Positions 1-10,744 of a stretch of 64,000 nucleotides of DNA are shown here, piece after piece; the stretch's first letter is position 1; each line of letters opens with the position of its first letter. The notes below the pieces were generated by a model, which saw nothing but the letters and a program-made list of their open reading frames with translations, searched no databases and was not told the origin of the DNA. Where the stretch lies: NCBI GenBank assembly GCA_013368315.1, contig JAACJM010000113.1:210524-274523 (forward strand). The letters run 5' to 3'. Origin of the DNA: Tetrapyrgos nigripes. Taxonomy: Eukaryota; Basidiomycota; Agaricomycetes; Agaricales; Campanellaceae. Position numbers and translations under genes: made by a program.

Positions 1-1102
1 TCTAGAAATGCCAATACTGCTCCCCTCGAAGGCTTTTCGGTAGCATCTCCTCCTTCCAGTCGCTCGTCTTCATCTTACACTTCGCGTTCTCCAAAGCCCA
101 GTGGAATTGTGGCTCCCGACGACAGTGCCAGTGTGCGCTACGCACCCTATGGTTCAGAAACACGCCGTTCAGTAGATTATTCACATCGGTATGCTGCACT
201 TTCCTTCATCGCGTTCGCCACTCATTTTCTTTGTCTCAGTGCTTCCTATAGCAACTCATCAGCACGTCAAAGCCCTCTAAGTTACGGTTCTGTATCTCCT
301 AGCCCTGCGCCTATGATGCACCACCATCACCACTCTCGTTCATCTTCTGGACCCCGCCAAAGTTCTATATTCGATCCTGACAATAACCAATTTCCTAATT
401 TTCAATTTATGAGCCAATTTATTACACTATTCTTTCAACATCTGGGGAATGAGTATCCCTTTATCGTGTATGAAGACGTTTGGTCCGATTTCATGGAACG
501 CCGACTTTCAGCACCGATGGCAAATAGCATAGCTGCGTTGGCTGTCCAGTAAGTCTCAGCCCGACCATTATGACTCTATTTTCCACTTACACAGCTTACA
601 GATACTCTGTCCTACCCGAACTGACCGTGCGAGGGCCGCATAATGTAGCCGAGGCTTATGTTGAGTGTGCTAGGGTGTGTTTCATGTCACCATTGCAGCC
701 AAGATTTCTAATCGACTCTGTGTTCCGTCAGAATGCAATAAGCCCTGTAGCGCACATCCCCAGTGTGGATACCATGCATGCTTGCATGTTGCTGGCTTGG
801 TACGAATATAGGCTGGGCAGGTATTCTGGTAAGTTTTGTGTCAGCGCCCATGTTCCGGTTTTCCCTAACTGTATGGTACAGCATTCCGTGATCTCGCAAC
901 AACAATCTCTAGGCTCTCGACTCAGCTTGGTTTCACCGCTCCTCACGGAGGTCTCATAACTACACAAGACGGCGAAAGAAGAAAGTGGACGCTCAAAGGC
1001 TTGTACAGTATAAACATGACTCTTGCGAACCGTGAGTGTCCCTTTTTAGGATAATGACTCGGTTCACTGACTCGGATTGTCGTCACAGCACCTCGACAAT
1101 AG
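1..1102 (+). CDS. fungal transcription factor, 3' part (MHR domain); 5' end outside window
   Basis: The frame is open from base 1, so the DNA-binding N terminus lies upstream. A Ser-rich low-complexity stretch (RSSSSY, SPSPAPMMHHHHHSRSS) comes first. It is followed by the fungal transcription-factor middle homology region: FMSQFITLFFQHLGNEYPF, then AEAYVECAR, then IPSVDTMHACMLLAWYEYR. Introns fit at about 189-250, 550-597, 675-731 and 831-880. The model after the second intron (YVECAR joined to NAISPVAHIPS) reads well. A last intron at about 1031-1088 gives a stop at 1100-1102; without splicing the frame stops near 1051. The family is usually Zn2Cys6 and nuclear, but no zinc cluster is visible here, so the DNA-binding class is inferred. 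Confidence 0.7.
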
Positions 1103-1785
1103 ACGTATTCTGGTAATAGGATATGTATAATCTCTTGGTCATTGATTTACACTACATTTACCATTATTAATATCATCTAATAGCATCGCGATCCTGTATT
1201 TTATCCACTCTCAAGTAGCATGCCTGACAGTGAATAGAGCTGTGCTCGGTCAGAAATAATATTGTGCAATGCTCAGCAAGTATACGCGTCCTGTACATTT
1301 AATGAATGCTCTAATTGCAGTCCGCTGGGATTGGGGAGATTACTTATCCTTGAGAGGTGATCGGCGCGAATATATGGAAGAACTTCTTTCGTGTCCACGT
1401 CTATCATGAGCTCTAAATGGGTTCGAGAAGGACGAAGAAGGGGGCTCGGTCCGTGTAGGTCCTTGCCTATCTTGCACGTGATGGTGCAGATGTATACCTA
1501 AGTATATCACCCGAGCCGGAGATTTGTCTGGACAGGACATCCTGCCTACCAACTTAATTCACACCAATGGCAGCTGTATCTGCTAGTTCCTGACATTTAT
1601 GAATGCACTTTCAGTCACAGCATCAAAAATCGCCACTGTCGCCTCTATTCACACACTTGTCAATGTAGACCACTTTGGCCAGATGAGCTTTAAGTTTGAG
1701 GTCCTTCTCTGTACTATCATCTCTAGTCCGTCCTCACTGTGAATTTCTTCGCTGTACTGGCCTGTGGCCTCCGTCTCTCTTTCTC
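1103..1785. other. intergenic, no feature recognised
   Basis: AT-rich spacer between the transcription factor and the DUF6533 gene. Short open frames on both strands show no family resemblance. It presumably holds the terminator of the first gene and the promoter of the next, but I see no clear motif. Confidence 0.5.
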
Positions 1786-3753
1786 ATGCTTGGTCCTTTC
1801 GACGAAAGGTCTTTGACGCTGGATGATCGGTCTTACAAGTTGACCGCCTATCTGCGCGTCAGTTCTTTGGCCGTTGCTCTATACGAGTATGTTTTCGCCC
1901 TCAACGCCATATCCACCTCGATTGAACTGTTTTTAGCTTCATCTCGACCCTTCCGTCGTCCTGGAGATTCTACAAAGAGCAATGGGATGCCCCGCGCCTA
2001 ACGTGAGTGCCTAGCCCATAGATGATAAACTAGTCTAATCTACCTGCAGAGTGTCTTTCATCTTATTTTTTCTCATTCAGTAAACCAATCTGCTCTCTCT
2101 CCAAGTCGAAAGACATTCATCGTGTTATCCTCCAGATTTATTAGTATAGCAGCTCTGACTATTTCGAACGTCGGCTTTTTTTATTCACACTTTACGGAGA
2201 CGTCGTGCCATCACTTCTATCTTCTGCCTTTGATCTTCAAAGGTATCCCTCATGAATCTGCTGGGCGTCGGGACTGCTGACTTACTGGCCGTGAACTATC
2301 CAGTGCTTCAAGCCATGGTATCACAGGCAATCCTCGGGTTCCGGTATGGCCTAGATTCCCAGTTGCATCAATCCTTTCTGAGCAACAATACAGTTCTTTC
2401 AACTTGTCACGGCGCTCGCAAAGGATTAGCGTCCTCCTTGCAAGTTTCTATGTGGGCGCATGTACAGTAAGTATAGAGACGTTTCACATGACCGTAATAT
2501 GTCTTAATGTGCTTGAATTGGCAGCTGGAATGGATTACAACCCTCTACAACCGGCAGCGTAAATTTCCGTTCCTTGCTTTTATTTATATTTGCGTCGTCT
2601 GACACATTCTATGCAGCCGTCGTGGATCCTAAATATGTGAGTTTTTATCCGATGCTACTGTATCAGCTGAATAATCGTCTACTAGGGAAAGTAGGTCTTT
2701 TCTCGACTTCTGTTGGTAAGGGTCGTTGAGCGCAGCGATCTTTAGTTGCCGGGCGGTTCTTGAAAATCTCTACTTCGGGGCGTGGATATACTACGTCGTG
2801 GCTATGGTGGGGTTTTTTCTTTTTAGGTCCAAAAGTCGAACAATTCACCATGTTTATTACAATCCCGTTCTCAAGATTTACGACCTGTTTACAACCTCAA
2901 TTGCTATTACCTATTTATTGAAACATAAATTATCCACTCCTACTACTTCTTTGTAAGTTTCTTCGTTTTCCGAAGCTCACTTTAGTACTGATTACATCGG
3001 TACAGGTTCTCTCAGTTAAATAAGATGTACTTGCTCCTCTCGAACAAATAATTTCTGTCACTCAGTACTCTTATTTTCAGAATGTTGTACGATGGCATTG
3101 GCTACTTTGCGGCTCTCACAGGTATGCGATCAAACATGACTGTCAAGTAGAAATGCCCTAACCGTACTCCAAGCTGTCAACATTCTCAATCTCATAATTT
3201 ATAGAGCCGGGCAGGATATACAGGTCTGTTGATTTGTGTTGGTCATAATAGCGATCTAGACTTACCCTAATATCAGTCAGCCGCGTCAGTATCCCACCAA
3301 GATAACAGCTGAATTGCAGCACTTAAATGATGTTTATTTTAATGCAGGGCGTCTCTCGGTTATTGTGTTACATGGATCATGTCTCAGCGGCTTCTTATAC
3401 ACCTCCACGGTATGTAGCAGACTAGTGTCCACGTCTCTGTGACTGATGTAGATTGTATAGATGCGTCATTGGAACGTCGGTTCGGATCGATTGATGAGGC
3501 AGTCACGATATCACAAGGCGTCAGTTCCGCGAGAGATGTCACTCGAATCATCCGATCGCAGTTCGACTCCAAAACCGGACTGGTCAGTCTTGATTTGACG
3601 ATCCCTGATTTCGAGCTAGAGTCTTCGGATTGTGGTACATTTGAACACGCGGACGAAGTCAGTGTTCAAGTTAGGGTGGAAAAGACTGTCAAAGTGGAAC
3701 GGCGCCCTAAGACATACACTCTAGAGAACTATTCTAGGCATCCCCCAGTGTGA
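1786..3753 (+). CDS. DUF6533-type multi-pass membrane protein
   Basis: Spliced from about eleven small exons. The ATG at 1786 begins MLGPFDERSLTLDDRS. Joining the first two exons gives the DUF6533 signature: LTAYLRVSSLAVALYDF then ISTLPSSWRFYKEQWDAP. Further hydrophobic exons follow (FISIAALTISNVGFFYSHF, RRSQRISVLLASFYVGACT, LYDGIGYFAALT, AVNILNLIIYRAGQDIQ, ASLGYCVTWIMSQRLLIHLH). A polar tail of about 105 residues from 3453 ends at 3753. The family is a basidiomycete-specific set of predicted seven-helix proteins of unknown role, possibly receptor-like. Exon borders around 2600-2960 and 3280-3350 are uncertain. The GPCR-like gene that follows on the same strand suggests a local group of membrane receptors. 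Confidence 0.72.
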
Positions 3754-4286
3754 AGATGTATGTAGATGTCTACTTGTTGACTCTGCAGTTCACTCAATTG
3801 TAACGGTATATCCTGGTCACTGGTCAGATAACCGGATTCTCCTTGGCGCTCTATCGAGTGTTTCGGAAGCGTCCAGTTATGGAGGCGTAAATCAGTTCAC
3901 TTGAAGTTGATCGTTCCTGATGATTCTGTGATATGTGTTGCCTGATGCCTGTGGCGCCCGCCCGTTCAAGACCCAAGTTGGCCTCGTCGTAAGCTTCACT
4001 GCATCTTCAAGGCTACTTACTTCCAGGCCGATTGTCCACGTCAATCCGCTGTCACCAAGGCACCCGAACGACGGAAGAACTAGTAAATAGACCGATGCAA
4101 AAGCATTGGTGGCAGCGCAGCACGCAGCTGTGGCAACGCTGAGACTACCGGCGCGGAATGTTCGTGGAACCCCTTGAGCTGGTCTTCAACTCTTACGCTC
4201 ATCTTCGACGTTGACCGTCAAGATTCCTCGACGAGCAGGACTCGTTCGATCCCGACTTTCTAATCGTTCTAAGGACATCGACCACA
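3754..4286. other. intergenic, no feature recognised
   Basis: Spacer between the DUF6533 gene and the GPCR-like gene. Nothing convincing is coding on either strand. Confidence 0.5.
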
Positions 4287-6338
4287 ATGTCCGCATACGC
4301 CTCTTTACCAGGTGGGGCCGAATATCTTGTACGAGTGGAATACCCCTCTTCCGAAGCCTCTGGGATCACGGTATGTTGTGCGAGTCTGCCTTGATGGGTA
4401 TACTAACTAGAATACAGGCAGTCGTTGTCGTCTCTTTCATTTCGTTACTAGCTGTTGTCAGTCTGCTCGCTGTGATCTCGGTAGCTACATCAATCCCATT
4501 CTGCGATTCAGAAATCCTAACGCCTTTATCGAGATATCTGCCTTGAATACTAGAACGTCATTGGACCACCATCTGTTTGTCCGCATGCATGTGGCTACAT
4601 ACTTCATCTCTCTTCTGGTGGGCAACCTTCTACAAGGTTAGTTTCGGGTTGAATCGTTTGAGTGAATGTATGTTAGCTCACCTCCAGTCCGCAGCTGTTG
4701 GTTCAATTATCAACGTAACTTGGGTGGCTTCCAAAGCTGTTGTATTCGGGAATACGTGTACACTCCAAGGTCCGTCTCATTTTGAAAATGGCTGTCTATC
4801 ATGTATGTACCCAGAAGGACCCAGGTGTTGTTAAGCATGTTGCGGATCTCAGCATGGCTATTTGGACCTTTGTAAGTACATATAGTTTTGTCGCCAGGTA
4901 TTATCTCAGAACAGTCGATATGTATTCCTGGCAGGCAATCGCCATGCATACATTTTGTTTACTCGTTCTTGGCCTGAAGATACAACGCGTCACAATGATA
5001 GCCACTGTGGTCTCTGGTTGGTCCGGCACATTTGCGTTGGTGATTATAGGACCTGCTGTTCTCGGCACGAAGGGGCCTTACTGTACGTCTACAGGCTCCC
5101 TGTTAATACACTTTAATTGACAAGGAACAGTCGGGATTTCTGGCCGCTGGTGTTGGATAACGGAGCAGTATCCCGCTGAACGAATAACGCAAGTGAGCTT
5201 GTTCTGCTCGACAGCGCTAACGCTAACGTATCTTTCCTTCATCAACAGTCTGGACTACTTATTTGTAGGTGCATAGTAATTTCTCGCTCTGGTGTGATGC
5301 TGATTCCTACATTTCTGCGATAGGTGTTCATGGCAGCATTTCTGAGCCTTAGTCTTTATCTACTAATTCTGTTGCATTTTCGCGGGGTACCCGTTCTCAG
5401 TGGGTTGCGTGCGTATTTCCGTGAGACATCGATAGGTGGCGACTATGAATTTGAACGGAAAGGGATGGATATCGCAAAGAAGATGTTATTGTAAGTGCCG
5501 ATTAAGTATTTTGAGAAAATGGACATCTTCTGACATGAGCGGCCAGGTACCCAGTCAGTGAGAAATTCCGTGGCTAACTTCGCAGCTAACCTAGTTGCAG
5601 GTTGCATACGGTATAATAGTTTTCCCTATAGCTGTGACTCGTTTCAGTGAATGGGCAGGGGCTAAACCCACCTTTGCTGCAATAATCTTCAGGTGAGGGT
5701 CAACTTGTCAACGTATACTGCGTGAACATCTCTGATTTGACCTTTTGGCCAGCTCGGTGTTGTTCCAGATGTCCGGTATCATCAACGTCTGTCTCTTCTT
5801 GACGATAGGCCGTGTACTTCCACCTCAGTCGGTAAACATTTCCAGCCTCAAGAGAGGAATCTCTCGCCCTCGGACCTTCAAACCGCCCCCACCGATCCTT
5901 GTTCCAGGTAACTCGGACCCTTACTACGCATCCTCAGACTTCGATCCCATACCTCCAATCCCTGACATTGCTGAGGACAGAAATATGTTCCCAGAGCCGG
6001 AGTTGTATGTACATGCGGGAAATGCGGAATTCACGGAGCATCCTGAGCCAGTTGTCCCGAAAGTATTTGAAGAGGAACATACAGTTGCACCGCTGCAGAT
6101 TCGCAAAGCCCGGCAAGACATGCTCCCAGACATTGAAGTCTCGAACCGGCTCGATAGCGTCTACGACTATTATGAACGAGAAGGACGACGTGGCAGTCAG
6201 GACTCGTACTACAATCATGAAGACCGTGATTATGCGACGGGCCGTAGTGGAGATTCATACAAAGATGTGGACTTGGATGACATTCCCAATGAGCGACCCG
6301 ACTCGGACGAAGACAGTGTCTATTCGAATGAGGTATAA
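4287..6338 (+). CDS. Git3/cAMP-receptor-like G-protein-coupled receptor
   Basis: The ATG at 4287 begins MSAYASLPGGAEYLVRVEYP. Helix 1 follows (AVVVVSFISLLAVVSLLAVIS), then ISALNTRTSLDHHLFVRMHV, helix 2 (ATYFISLLVGNLLQAVGSI), helix 3 near MAIWTFAIAMHTFCLL, helix 4 (VSGWSGTFALVIIGPAVLG), helix 5 (VFMAAFLSLSLYLLILLHF), and helices 6-7 (YPVAYGIIVFPIAVTRF, SSVLFQMSGIINVCLFLTI). The C-terminal cytoplasmic tail of about 170 residues is acidic and rich in Asp, Pro and Tyr (DSVYDYYEREGRR). This is the layout of fungal Git3/Gpr1-like or slime-mould cAMP-receptor-like GPCRs. Ligand unknown; it presumably acts at the plasma membrane through a G-alpha subunit. The model needs a GC-AG intron at 5189-5248 and a 7-nt exon at 5547-5553. 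Confidence 0.78.
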
Positions 6339-6469
6339 TCATACTGTACAAACAATACAATGTCCCAATTATACCGGTAATATAGTATGCTAATGCAAGT
6401 CCAATGTTAGTCTTTGGACGCTGAGTCTGGCATGCAATACGCACTGAGTTAACCTGGTGATGATAAGAG

Positions 6470-7629
6470 CTATGACCATGGAAGTTTTTGATGGAAAAGG
6501 GCGTCCATATCCTCAGGACACCAGTCTAGGAGCTCTCTTAACTCCGGTGACGAGGTGTAATAGGAATGAAACCGTAAGTGGGGGTTCCGTAGTAACCGTT
6601 TGAAAACAAGTTGTGTGTGGCAGCCGTAGAGATCTTTGGTGTATGGTATAAAACCGTTCTGTAGCTAAAAGATAATTCGTTTCGTTGTGCGGCAACCCAT
6701 CTCAGAAGCGCGTACCTCCCCGTCCATAGCATTAGCTCTCTCCTCTGGACCGTCATCAGGGTCTATTCCGATATAGAAAAATCTATCCGTGGGCCAGCGT
6801 ATCGCCTCTCGGTGAAGCTCTGTAAACCGGCGGCGCTTCATTTCATAGCCAACTACGGTGATCTTCTGGGGATACCGTCCAGTGTATTCGTGGAAGCGGG
6901 CGATAGAAAACAGTAGATTCTGAAAAGAGTCCAAGGCATAGTTTTCGCTGGTTGCACGGATCACAGAAGAGAAGGAAATATGGAAGACATCTGCTTGCAG
7001 CGCTAATTGCAGATACGATTCGCCTTCAGTTATGGTAGCAGCAGGACGAGTTTGTCCGCTAGAGCGACGAATTTAGTAATTGTGCGTGATGCAGAAGTTG
7101 GAGTCGTACCCGCTGAAGATGACAAGCGAACGAGTGTCCTCCAGAGCAAGCTGAGCTCTACAACATATAGGTCAGTATCTGAGCACGTCACAATGAATAA
7201 CACGCACGCCTTCAGTATGTGCTGAAAGAAAGCTTTTAGCCGTCCACTTCCCTGTTGATAGGGTTCCAGCAACCACAGGCGCTCCAAATTTCGGTCCTCA
7301 GACGCACCACCCAGCCAGACGGCATGACAAGGAACGACAATGAGATGGTCAAGATGAGTGTTCTCTCTGGATATAGTCGAGAGAATGCTTTGTGGTAAAG
7401 GGGACGATTGCGAGGTCAGCAGGTGCTTGAGATTGATGAAAATGGAGATAGAAAACGCGAACGCAAGCAGGAAAAAAGCGAGATTTGTTATGCGAGCTCG
7501 AGATAGAAGCAAGTCCTGCAGCTTCCGACGGCGAAAAGCCCCTTCCGTGTTGGAATTTCGGCGAAAATGCCTTCGCTTGGGAAGGAGGACGACGGGGGCC
7601 GGAAGCATCTCGCGTTGTCGGCTAAACAA
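6470..7629 (-). CDS. DUF218-type membrane-anchored protein
   Basis: Ends convergently with the GPCR-like gene, 131 bp apart. The start at 7629 (MFSRQREMLPAPVVLL) gives a basic N terminus and one membrane helix (NLAFFLLAFAFSISIFINL). Then comes the DUF218 core: HLIVVPCHAVWLGG, LVIFSGGQTRPAATITEGES after splicing, NYALDSFQNLLFSIARF, KITVVGYEMKRRRFTELHR, YIGIDPDD. The last exon reads YTKDLYGCHTQLVFKRLLR and ends ELLDWCPEDMDALFHQKLPW. Three introns are needed. DUF218 proteins are ElyC/SanA/YdcF-like; the fungal members are uncharacterised and probably sit in the secretory pathway. The start is a choice: the frame also has a Met seven codons downstream. Confidence 0.75.
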
Positions 7630-7737
7630 GCTACGGCGTCAAGTGGGTCTTTTGCATGCCCATGTAACCCACAAAAATACTCCATTAACTACTCAGACAT
7701 ATAACCTACTACAACATATCGCTGACTCTCCCCCCAA

Positions 7738-10481
7738 TCATGCAGCACCCTCAGGGAAGAAGCCCAGCAGTCCATCTGGATCGTCCTCTGCCCAATTCTG
7801 CAACCCTATCTTCTTCAGCTCGTTCCAGAGCAATGTAGACGTCTCCTCACTCTTCTTCAGAAAATCTCGGATGTGCCTTAGCCATTTCTTGACCTGGGGG
7901 AACCTCTTGTCACCTCTGATGTTTTCTGCGTTCTCAAATGGTGGCAGGTTTTCGCGATGGGCCATAACGGTAACCCATCCCAGCCAGTAGAATGGCAGAG
8001 CTGCAGAGCCAGCAACAGTCAGCCAAAGATAAGGACTACGACCCATCAAGCGAGTCACCTACCATGCTGCATGAAAGGTGGTTCCTCATCCTTCTTCGCC
8101 TTGACCTTCTCTGGGCATTTCATCCAACTTAGGAACCAATTGTTCAGTGCAAATTCGATACCAATCAACTGCTGCTCGACAAATTCAGAGTTGATCAGCG
8201 TATTGTTGTCAGCAGGCCGCAGCCTGGTCTCCGAACATATGGTAAAAAGATGACGAAGGATGGAGTGTATCAGCACAAAGTGCGCCAAAGGACTGAGTAT
8301 CGCTGGGGTTGTCAACTCTCGAGGTTGCGAGACGAGGTCTATCATGTGCACCAAACTCTGGCCCATCAGTCGTATATGGTAAGCACCATACGCAGATTCT
8401 TCCTGTAGAACTGCCCACCACTCTGGGGCCGTCTTCGCATTCCAGAGCTTGTTCTCACATGGCAGGCAGACATCGACTTCTCTTGGTTGATAAGAAGGCG
8501 GCAAAGCGAAGTAGATGCAGTGACAGGTATCATGTAGGTAAGATAAGAGCAATGCTCTGAAGGTCAACGGTGAGCCACATTTTACCGAGTCAAGACAAGT
8601 CAAGTATACCTTTTCGACATTTCATGCATAGCCCATTCGTGCCATCTGTCCTCAAGCGACAAGTGAGCACTGTTATCTGGACTCCACGACGCTATCTTGG
8701 CGATGAAGTGGGAACTCCGTATCATCTGTGTGCGTAGTTTAACAAATCACTGATCCAAAGAATTGGGAGGAAGCGTACCATGATAAGCATGCCTATGGGA
8801 TACGGTTAGTAAATTTCCATCGTCACTGGCAAAGAAAATGACAGACATACCATGGTAGTAACTAGATGAAGCTCGCAAATCAGATTTTTGGTGGAATAAG
8901 CCAATAGTTTGGATGAGAACAACCGCCAGTATGAGATGAAGCTGATCATAAGATGAAATCAATTCTTTGGCCTAAAATGCCTGGATCAGTTAGCCCGAAT
9001 CAACAGCTCCACCATAAATGCGTACAAATTCTTCCTCCAAGATTTCGCGGGCCGCTGACATGGTTTCCATGATGAAGGTTGAAGCACGACGGGTCTTGAC
9101 GTACAGTGCACCACATGCTTGCATGACGCTAAGAAGCAAAGATGGTACCCCTTCTAGTTGGAATGTGGCAGCATGCACCATCGGCATCTGTTCCAGGAAC
9201 GCAGTGAAGAATAGATGAACTAGACAGGAAGCATGAGATGTGGGCGCATGGAAAATGAAGAAGACGCTCACGATAATGCTGTCTTTCAGCATCCATAGCT
9301 GCGCCTTGTATATATCTTTCACTTGCTGGGTTATGGCGGACCTGACTAACAGCAGTCTGTACGGATGCTGATTGATGGAAAAAGAAAGGATCGGTGAAGC
9401 TTTCGTATGCAGCATGATCCTGGAAAGGCATAGATTCTGATGGAGCAGGAACTAGTGATTCCGTTGAATTGGAAGCTTCGAGGTATGGCGGTGATTCTAC
9501 CACCGGTTCGAGGGGAGATGAAGCAGAAAAGATATTGCTGAACAGAGGCTGGAAGATGTCGCCACCACTATACAGCTGTGACAAGTTCCCATAGCCTGAC
9601 GGACCAGTCAGCTCCGACTCGGTCGCTGTGTGAGAAGTGGCCGTATGAGAACTTGCCACAGAGGAGTAGAAATCAGAAGAAGCGACCGAGTTGCCGTCCG
9701 TATCGCTATATTGGCTGCTAAGATAGACGGGGGCTGCGGATATGACCGAAGCCATATCATCAAGAAGGTCTTCTGGTCTTGGATCTAAGGAGAATCGAGA
9801 AGAAGGAACACTGCCAGTGGATGCGAATGATTCGAGCTGCCGACTACTGTTTCTCCTTGCCTTGGGAGCGAAGGCACATTCTTTCCCTCTCGATAGACAC
9901 TTTCCGCACGGATGTTGACGGTCGCATTTGATCTTGGACTCTGTGCAGGCAACGCATGACTTGCGGCGAGAACGACCCGTTCTAAACCACGGAGACACAA
10001 AGCGTCAGCCGAACAGGATAGGTTTCAATGATGATGCTTACTCGTCATTACATCCCTTTTTATGCCTTGAAAGAAGGTCTGAACGCGTGAATTGTGCCCC
10101 ACATAGCTAACAGACAATGAGTGCCAAGACTGCACATCGAGCTGGAAACCTCACTTCACAATTATGGGTACGTTCGTTCATGTCTAGAACGTGAGATCAG
10201 CTGCAGGCCAAACTGGCACATCAGCAAGTGCTTACGGGTGCGTAGATGTCTGTTCAAATGAGCTGGAGGAGGTATAAGCGGTAATAGATGCGTCCAGAAC
10301 ACCAAAAGACTGACTTGTTCTGGTAAATTTTGCAGGGCAATGGGGACAGAGCTTTGTCTGGGGTAGGACTGGGACGTTCCCTGATTGCGTCGTAAGTATG
10401 AATTCTCCTTGCAAACTACCCTCCCTGACCTTTGTGATTCCGCATTTTACTGTATGTGCCATCCTTGTGATTTTGGGTCAT
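7738..10481 (-). CDS. transcription factor with two C2H2-type fingers fused to a Zn2Cys6 cluster
   Basis: On the minus strand, splicing from an ATG at 10481 gives MTQNHKDGTYRNVPVLPQ. Finger 1 follows (CPHCPAKFTRTTHLNRHLRTH, C-x2-C-x12-H-x3-H), then finger 2 (CELCGAQFTRSDLLSRHKKGC, C-x2-C-x12-H-x4-C). Directly after is a zinc cluster, CVACTESKIKCDRQHPCGKC then LSRGKEC, fitting C-x2-C-x6-C-x5-C-x2-C-x6-C. A Ser/Thr-rich linker is followed by a middle homology region (FVLIHSILRHLFTICSETR, NNWFLSWMKCPEKVK) and the C terminus near LGFFPEGAA. It is predicted to be a nuclear DNA-binding regulator. The fused architecture is known from agaricomycetes. Exons between 8600 and 9130 are not resolved in detail. 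The first exon is short (31 nt) and is inferred from splice signals. Confidence 0.78.
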
Positions 10482-10744
10482 AGTGAGGTGGACAACGACG
10501 ACATTTCGGAATAGAGAATAGTGAGGCGGTGGTACAACGACGACTGCTAAGAATTCACCTTCTTTCTGAACTCAGGCGGCTGCTCTGGAGTAGGCGGGCG
10601 GGGTAAATCGAGTGGCCTGCTGGTCGATATTGTTGAGGTCATTATAGTTGAGAGAAAACAATTGGCTGATTAGGGGATACGCGGGGTCTTCGGAACTACG
10701 GTGATAGCCGATTCTCTATTTATGGTAACTGCACAGTCTGTACT

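Noticed and set aside
5899..6444. Several long overlapping frames over the GPCR tail
   Set aside because: Shadows of the real tail exon, whose composition and stop position fit the family.
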